64,000 nucleotides of DNA from Sycobia sp. Sy_11 (taxonomy: Eukaryota; Arthropoda; Insecta; Hymenoptera; Epichrysomallidae): NCBI GenBank assembly GCA_018907035.1, contig JACCIC010000344.1, positions 165,714 to 229,713 on the forward strand, written 5' to 3'. The position numbers and the translations under genes were made by a program. Positions 57,726 to 64,000 of the stretch are shown here, in pieces. Below the pieces are notes generated by a model. The model had not been told where the DNA came from. It made no database searches and was given only the letters and a program-made list of their open reading frames with translations. Position 1 is the stretch's first letter. Each line of letters opens with the position of its first letter.

Positions 57726-58700
57726 ATGTACCTTTCTCCACAGGTTCAAACAACACCAGGAACAACGATGCTGCCAGGAATAGGCAGAGGCCGAGGACTT
57801 CGGCGGCAGCCACCGCCCCAGCTAGGCAGACCCGGGGAGACCAACACCCCCGACGGCCTAACCCCCGACCACGAAAAACCCCGGGAGATAACCCCAAGCA
57901 ACGCGAAGGTGCAAATTGCATATGTGCGTCCGGGTATCCCCGAGAGTACGTGCCCCGATTGGGATATGAGCGAATTGGAAAAAGCTCTAGTCGAGCAAGA
58001 GGGCAACCTCATCCAATTCAGTCCCGACTCGTCCCAAGATATAGACGAGACCATAACGCCGACGACCCTAATACCGGCAAGCGAAACCTCATTCGCTCTA
58101 TCCCTAATCGACATCGATTTACCCCCCTTGATGAACCCCCAGAACGAAAATTCCCACCCCGCCCCTACCACTACTCCTACCCCTACCGATACCGCCACCC
58201 CGACTAAAGATGAGAGTACTGGCACGCGTCCGGAACGACGTAAAACTACCATAATGACATCTACTGAATCTTAAGACTCGCGTCCGGAAAGACGTAAAAC
58301 TACCACAACAACAACAACTGACGATTATGATGAAGATCAAGACATGCGTCCGGAACGACGTAAAACTACCACATTAACATCAACTGAAAATGAGATTATT
58401 GAAGATGAGATTACTGAAGATGAACAGGCCACAAATGGCGACAACATAGACGAGGTTTGTACTAGTGACAATAATGTTATAAATGGCAATCGTCCGCAAC
58501 GACGTAAAACTACGAATGAAGTAACTAAAATTTCAAATGGCGAAGAGAAAAGAATTACAAGAAGCAAGAGAGTTAAAAATGGCAATATACCCGGCAAAAA
58601 GATAGACGTGTTAGACGAGCAAGCGAAGGAAATAGATAACCCCAACGGAAAGCGCAGAGAGGAGGATTGGATTTATAATGCCTTGCGAAAAGCGCTATGA
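57726..58700 (+). pseudogene. Post-integrase extension of element E with PERRKTT repeats
   Basis: This frame is open except for a TAA at 58272-58274. It holds DGLTPDHEKP, GNLIQFSPDSSQDID and SFALSLIDI, each matching the extension fused to integrase in D. RPERRKTT then occurs near 58227, 58281 and 58345, and RPQRRKTT near 58490, separated by acidic and Thr-rich spacers. A basic stretch (KRITRSKRVKNG) and EEDWIYNA follow, where the frame changes. About 320 residues, hydrophilic and probably disordered. Basic RRK motifs suggest nucleic acid or nuclear-transport binding; that is inference. Confidence 0.7.
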
Positions 58701-59283
58701 GCTGTTGGAGGATAAAGATGGATACACATCGGAGGGAGCGGAATCCCATAAGACGGGACCGTTGGAGGCATCCAGACGGAAATTCCGAAAGAGGGATTTC
58801 CACATGGATTACGAATGGATGCGCTCAGTATCCCCATTACCGTTCCGACCGTTGCCGAAATTCCAGCGGAAATCGGTCCACAAAAGACAGCCCGCCAGGA
58901 GGCCGGCTGAAAAAGTAGTGTACGTAAGTACGCCGGAAGATGGCGATGTGAGACTGTATAGAGGCGACCGCTGCGCCTTCATGCGCTCAGTCGCAGTACA
59001 AAAGTCTCGCCAGCATAGAAATCGCCCAGACCATTCCGGCACGCACGACACACGGGATACGAGAATAATTGTACCTACAAAGTACAAAGAATCCGCTGAC
59101 GAAGTGGCACGAGTCGGAAAGAATCCTCCACAGCCCCTATCGTGCCCAGACACACTCCCCGCCTGTCAGTCATTAGAATACCGCCGCCTTTCACCCTCCC
59201 GCAGAACCCCAACCATCACCGCCAACAACACTATTGCCCGGACGGGGCAGCAAGAGGCCAGACCCAGCTGCTCCGTCCAGTAA
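58678..59283 (+). pseudogene. Post-integrase extension of element E, second part
   Basis: After the frame change at DWIYN it reads CEKRYELLEDKDGYTSEGAE, SHKTGPLEASRRKFRKRDF and SPLPFRPLPKFQRKS, in the same order as D. A basic region and EVARVGKNPPQPLSC follow. The C-terminal part is Pro/Ser-rich. The ATG at 58678 lies in the conserved block and need not be a start. No known domain. Confidence 0.65.
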
Positions 59284-59716
59284 AGGCCAAAGATATCCAG
59301 AGAGATCGATAGATCGTGGATATGGTGTTGCCCAGGGCGTGAACACGGGTGCATCAGCAAGGACCTGCTGGAATTGCGGCGACGTGCGTCACCGTTACTC
59401 GGACTGCCCGCAGCCACGCAGCAGACGCTTCTGCTATCGCTAAGGCAGAGAGGCGTACGATGTGCTGTCTTGCGTTTGGTGCGCAAAACGTCGTGCCCCT
59501 GACGTATCGTCTTGGGAGGGGGAAGTCCCTGCGGTCTCCGAGGCGAAGACGACATGACAGGTGCCCGTCGAAACGGACCAGGGAGGTATGGCGCAGCCGA
59601 CAAAAGGCCAGCCAGAAGACACGAACCCGATGACACAGGTCATCCGGCAAGTCGCTGGCGCCCTCGGCAACGGCAATCAGCCGTTAGTAATAATCGTGCC
59701 AGTGCGCATTGACGAT
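59284..59716 (+). pseudogene. CCHC-knuckle end of the post-integrase region (element E)
   Basis: The frame at 59234-59443 has a perfect knuckle CWNCGDVRHRYSDC, then RSRRFCYR and TAA where a second unit would place its next Cys. Beyond the TAA the same frame reads GREAYDVLSC, compatible with a second CX2CX4HX4C unit whose second Cys is the stop and whose His is Tyr. A further open tail ends with PLVIIVPVRIDD near 59716. A zinc knuckle after integrase, on top of those in gag, is unexpected. Confidence 0.6.
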
Positions 59717-60102
59717 TGAACTAAAGAGAGAAATTTTCCCCCATAAATAGTCCCCTTGATTTGCTCTACTGCGAGGAGAAACATGTCCCGAACATCCCCA
59801 TGGGAAGCATAGAGTGACGAACAATACCACTCACCGGGAACATAGTAGTAGCGACGCACATCAAATCAAGTCACGGGACTTACGGGAAAAACAAGCTAAC
59901 GCGAGCTTTACAGCGTAGTATCATTTTTTTCTCGAAGTAAAATAATAGAGATTTTTTATTTTTCATTCACAATATAAGTAGAAGTAAGACTTCAATACCT
60001 TATTAGAATCAGAGATAAAGCAGTTATAGATTAGACGTTAATAAAATCAAAAGAAAAGGGCACAGCGTCGGCGGGCGTGGATACAGACGGCAAAGTTCCG
60101 AT
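59717..60102 (+). other. Non-coding sequence of element E
   Basis: No supported frame. AT-rich stretch 59920-60050. Confidence 0.5.
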
Positions 60103-60357
60103 TTGAACGAGCGTACAATGGCTCAAAATAATCAGCCACTTGCCCGTTCCACCAACGCTGCACCCACTAAATACCGAACCGAGACTACCACAAACCCCAT
60201 TGTTTCAGCAACATCCACTGAAGACGACGACATCAAAAAACCAAGAAGCTACGGCTCATTGAGACAACACACCGAACTTCGACATCAAGAAAATGACGAC
60301 AATACAATACCCCATTTCCCCTTTCGTTATTCGTCTTACCCCTTTCGTTATGCGTAA
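60103..60357 (+). CDS. Small ORF before the 3' LTR of element E
   Basis: 84 codons (79 if the second ATG, MAQNNQPLARS, is used). Hydrophilic, with Thr-rich and acidic parts and a tail with two FRY motifs (FPFRYSSYPFRYA). The bases before its ATG (CGATTTGAACGAGCGTACA) resemble those before the gag ATG (CGATTCGAACGAACACACA). D has no preserved counterpart. No known family; may be chance. Confidence 0.35.
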   Translation: MNERTMAQNNQPLARSTNAAPTKYRTETTTNPIVSATSTEDDDIKKPRSYGSLRQHTELRHQENDDNTIPHFPFRYSSYPFRYA

Positions 60358-60657
60358 CACCTTTTCATTATATGTTTTATCCTAGTCGTAAGTATTAGCA
60401 TTATATAGAGTAAACATACATCTACGACTCATGTGAGCACCAGCGGGTGTCTCAATTAGATTAAGGAATTGTTGTATCTTAGCTACTAGTATGTACGAGT
60501 GAATGAAACGGCTCCGCGAACGAGTACGTATCCAACCCTATTTTCGTCTTGTATGTAAATGTAACGCGTCCCTTCCGTTTTCCCCCGTATTTGTGTAATG
60601 CGAATTCCCCTCTAGTATCAAGTGTCGTAACCGATTTTCGCTCAACGCGCACGTCGG
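60358..60657 (+). other. Untranslated sequence before the polypurine tract
   Basis: 300 bases without coding signal. Confidence 0.6.
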
Positions 60658-60674
60658 TTTTGGGAGGGGGAATT
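60658..60674 (+). promoter_or_regulatory. Polypurine tract of element E
   Basis: TTTTGGGAGGGGGAATT, immediately before the 3' LTR. Confidence 0.85.
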
Positions 60675-61877
60675 TGTAACCGCCCGTTTGGCCGTCTCGT
60701 ATGTGTTTAAAAACCGCGCACGCGTTTACGCGAATAATGCGCACAAGAGCCCATAGGGCGCGTGCATATCGCCGCGCGACGCGACGCTCACTCGGAGAGA
60801 GGAAGGAGCGCTTCTTCTCTGTCGAGCCTTCGCCCGATATAGTTCGTTAGTTCAAGTACTGTGTAAATTCATATATACTCTTCGAGGCTTTTGTCGAGGG
60901 CAATTACGACATCCGTCACCAGTGTCGAGGCCTACACCTAGTGTGTGTGCACGGTGATTAAAGTGCAAAACAGCGACAGAGGAGAGCTCCGAGCTCACCA
61001 GCTCTAAGCGTCGGCACCGCCGACCGAAGCTACTATCGCCGCTTGCTGCGAGAGAAAGAGAGAGAGAGGGCAAGTGCTTCCAGCCGCACCTCCATCACCA
61101 ACGACGGGCTTCTCCGGAGCCCGCAGCCAAGGACCGCCCGACAGGAGTCGTGCGAGCCGCCCGTCTGTCCGATCTCTGCCGACGGCTTCCGTGCCCGTCG
61201 GCCACCATCCAGCCGTCGCCGCAATCAGCGGCCTTCGTCTCTCGAGGTTACACCCGAGAGAGAGAGAGAGAGAGGGAGAGAGAGAGAGAGAGGAAGAGAC
61301 GCCGGCAGCGTCTCCACCATCCACTAGGACGAGCAGCGGCAGGGTGCTCAGCGGTCTACGTTCCTTACAGGCAAGTGGAAATTATGTGCGTCTCGACAGC
61401 TCGCGGTAGATAGATTAGCCACGCCAGCCGACGGCGTGTTCGTGTGTAGTATGCGCGTGTATCGTGCAACCCCTTTCCCTTCGTCTCCTATCGCCCGTGT
61501 ATTATAATTGTTAGTTCCCGTATTATACCGCACTTTGTATTATAAATATAACTCCGTTGCTTAAGTATAAATTATAAATCCGTGCCGTGAACCCGCGATT
61601 AAATATAGTTACGAGTACGCCGTGAATGCATGTGTGAATGGCCGGGACTCAAGTGTACCGCGTGTGTGTGAAGAATGTGTGAGAGTGAGAGAGAGCGAAC
61701 GCGCGTATATTAAATAAAGGAAGCCATGTGCTCGAGTTGAATTCTAATAGCGTTTATTGTTCATTCGCCGTTCTCCTGTATCATTTCCGTTCTCCTGTAT
61801 CATTCCCCGTTCTCCCTTAGGAAACCAGGCCAGCCGACACGCAGTTTATGCAGGTAAGCATAGCCGCAAAAATGCGG

Positions 61878-61882
<5 letters not shown>
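60675..61882 (+). mobile_element. 3' LTR of element E
   Basis: 1208 bases. Same ends as the 5' copy, AATAAA at 61713-61718 and splice donor at 61854. Longer by 36 bases through a bigger GA run (about 61257-61290) and a duplicated GTTCTCCTGTATCATT segment near 61770-61800. Confidence 0.9.
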
Positions 61883-61910
<28 letters not shown>

Positions 61911-62260
61911 TCGCATCCCCGTCTCTGGTTCGCCCGAGATAATAATTTAACAGATTTCATGAAACAATTCAATAATATCTAAGTAATAAGTACTCTATAA
62001 ATAAAAATCTATATTCTATAAATAATTGACTATAATTTACCTACCATCGCTTCTGTATAAAAAGCTACTCAATGTAGCGACTACTTCAAAAAGTTGATGT
62101 TTTGCCGACCATTTTATAAAATATATATACATATTCAATACGGCTTCGATGGATAAAATTGTACTTCGAGTTCGAGCGGTAGAAAAAGATGTCCAAGTGT
62201 CTCTAGACGACGTTTACAGAGAGTATCATGTTTTGATTATAGGAAATAGTAGTTAAACAT
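61883..62260. other. AT microsatellite and AT-rich flank of element E
   Basis: (AT)n at 61883-61910, then AT-rich sequence with no coding signal. Confidence 0.8.
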
Positions 62261-62261
62261 G

Positions 62262-62625
62262 CCTGGACATTGTTTCCCACCAATTATACACGAAACACCC
62301 GTAGAAGTCGTTCCCAAATCATCTGGAAATCGCATTCGAATCATCCGAACACGAAACTCCCCGTAGAAGTTGTCCCGATATACCTGAACATCGTTTACTA
62401 TCAACTAAGCACAATAGTCCCCAGTAGAAGTAGCCCCGAGAAAGCTAGCATCGCTTTCTAACGACTAAATACAATACTCCCATAGAAGTCATTCGGAAAG
62501 ACCTAGATATCGTATTTTACCGTCTCAACACGAATCTTCCCATAGAAGTTGATTTTCTCACACCTGGACATTGCATGCTATCATCCGAACACACAACTAC
62601 CTATAGAAATCGTCTTGAGGGCAAC
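62262..62625. repeat. Tandem repeat of ~60 bp, six diverged units
   Basis: Units begin with CCTGGACATTG-like blocks near 62262, 62318, 62379, 62441, 62499 and 62560, and contain ACACGAAACTCCCCGTAGAAGT-like cores (GTAGAAGT or ATAGAAGT in each). Confidence 0.8.
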
Positions 62626-62734
62626 GGCATATCGTAATCCACCGCCGTACACACCAATACAGTAGTTCTCAGTTGAAAACAGTATGTTAAAATGGGTATA
62701 CATAATATGTACAATAATATACACACAATATATA

Positions 62735-62737
62735 CAT

Positions 62738-62810
<73 letters not shown>
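62735..62810. repeat. (CA)n/(TA)n compound microsatellite
   Basis: CACACACACACA followed by two TA runs. Confidence 0.95.
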
Positions 62811-62815
<5 letters not shown>

Positions 62816-64000
62816 GCGGCGAAACCCGTCGCCGCACGTCGCCACACTCAAACGGTGCATTGGTTGGAGATCAGGTGCGGGTGAGGGGCCCTATGGAAGG
62901 AGGTGCGTCCGCTACGCGACCGACGCCTACATCTCTTCTCCGATCCTCTTCTCCTCGGAGCCCATTTCTCGTCCTCACTGCCGCTTCTCTCTTTCCTTTG
63001 CTTATCTTCTCACCTTATCCCAACTTTTTCTGCTTCACTCGCGTTACTCCTGATCTTTCTGTCACCCTCTCACGTCTGTTCTTATCTGCCTTTCTTTTAT
63101 CCCGCTTTCTCTATCACACCTCCGTCTATCCAAAATCTCTGGGACAGGGGGAGGCAAGTTACGACGGCGGCCGACGGCAGTCGGAAAACGCCGGACGCGG
63201 CACTCGTAACGTGGAATATCGCTTTTTCTTTAACAATAATAATAATAGATTCCCTAACTTAATAACAATAATAATCGATTCCTAAATCTAATAGTAATAA
63301 TAATGCTAATGGTAACGACAGAAAGAAAAAAAAATTTACAAACAAGATATAAAGAAAAAACTATAATACAACCCATGTGCAATACTGTAGAAGCTGCAAG
63401 TTGGAATCTTTTTGATAACACTATGAGCTTGACTCTATCTACGCACTGCTAACTAAACAATAATGACATTGCTATGTCGCATTTAATTTCTTTACAATTT
63501 GTGATTTTTTTTATGACAATATAATAACAGTAAATTTAGTGATGTGTTAATTAATAATAGTGTAATAATATAAAACAATAATTATAATTTGCTTTTTATT
63601 TATAATTTGCGGGTCGCTTTAGCTAACTCATTCGGGTTACTTCAGTTTCTTCCGTACCAACTTCATAATAGTTATAATCACTATAACGTTAACTTTAATT
63701 AGTATACAATAGAAATTCTTTTTGGACTTTTTCCCTTTTTTTGATTTGATCAGCCTTTGCAGAACAGTGTGGCTGTCGCGAAATAATAAAGAAAAATTAA
63801 AATTACAACCAAAGTACGCTTTACAACATTGATGTTTTACATTATAATTTCCTACGCCTTGCTATGGTAACGATAAGTACTTAAACGCTAGGACTTCCAA
63901 TAAATGTCTTTTTATGATTCGTATAAATCTAAATAATTAAAGAATTCAAGATTTGATATATTCGGGTTCTGAGTATTGTACAGTAGTAAGACTAAGATAA
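62811..64000. other. Pyrimidine-rich block then AT-rich sequence
   Basis: 62811-63220 is GC- and CT-rich like the U3 of an LTR (compare 100-190), with long but overlapping frames (FSSSLPLLSFLCLSS) that look like composition artefacts. A (AAT)n-like stretch follows at 63231-63305. 63310-64000 is AT-rich with no gene seen. A further LTR element may start here, but no ends are visible. Confidence 0.4.

Larger units (their letters stand above)
48822..61882 (+). mobile_element. Element E: nearly complete Ty3/gypsy element
   Basis: Two direct LTRs, primer site, leader, gag, protease, RT, RNase H, integrase, a long post-integrase region, polypurine tract and 3' LTR. All RT, RNase H and integrase catalytic residues are visible. 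Lesions are few: a frameshift near 52690, a TAG at 53297, frame changes in the knuckle, protease, at a C-run (56434) and after integrase. The LTRs differ by about 3% in the first 270 bases, so the copy is older than B. Confidence 0.92.

Noticed and set aside
62860..63285. 141-residue ORF near the right end
   Set aside because: Three overlapping frames of similar length in CT-rich DNA give Ser/Leu/Phe-rich products; no homology or conserved motif.

Overview
The window looks like repeat-dense, probably heterochromatic DNA from an insect genome. Insect origin is inferred from the Ty3/gypsy (errantivirus-like) retroelements, mariner transposons, an insect-type tRNA-Lys primer site and AT-rich spacers with many CpG-bearing LTRs. 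A hymenopteran such as an ant is my best guess and is weakly supported. I found no host gene, tRNA, rRNA or CRISPR array. Almost every coding stretch belongs to a transposable element, and almost all are broken.

Layout, left to right. (F) 1-~518 is the 3' part of an LTR, followed by a tRNA-Lys primer binding site and an AT-rich leader. (A) 1870-14428 is an errantivirus-like element read on the minus strand (LTR, extra coiled-coil ORF, gag, pol). Its left end carries a partial LTR in the wrong, inverted orientation. (C) 14429-25331 is an older, heavily decayed plus-strand gypsy element. Only 92 bp of its 5' LTR remain next to A, and its 3' LTR contains a nested solo LTR (G, 22837-24816). 25335-27650 is a diverged ~108-bp satellite-like array, followed by the N-terminal remnant of one mariner. 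A second mariner (28291-28466 plus 42269-43249) is split by a complete A-family element (B, 28467-42268, plus strand), which keeps two direct LTRs, the extra ORF, gag, pol and a C-terminal env remnant fused to a broken integrase.

(D) 43640-48494 is a minus-strand gypsy pol whose LTR abuts the end of the protease after loss of leader and gag. (E) 48822-61882 is the most complete element. Its two LTRs flank a leader, a gag with an SR-like domain, protease-RT-RNase H-integrase with complete catalytic motifs, and a long post-integrase region with repeated PERRKTT motifs, a DWIYN block and a CCHC knuckle. E sits in an AT microsatellite. The right end (61883-64000) holds a ~60-bp tandem repeat, further microsatellites and AT-rich sequence without a recognisable gene.

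The elements form two groups. A, B and probably C are errantivirus-like, with a coiled-coil ORF before gag and, in B, env remains. D and E are sister gypsy elements without env but with a shared extension after integrase; F and G resemble this group by LTR and leader features. LTRs A, D, E, F and G each carry a strong 5' splice-donor consensus near the LTR 3' end, which fits production of spliced subgenomic RNA. The B LTRs differ by exactly 88 bp, two units of a 44-bp repeat.
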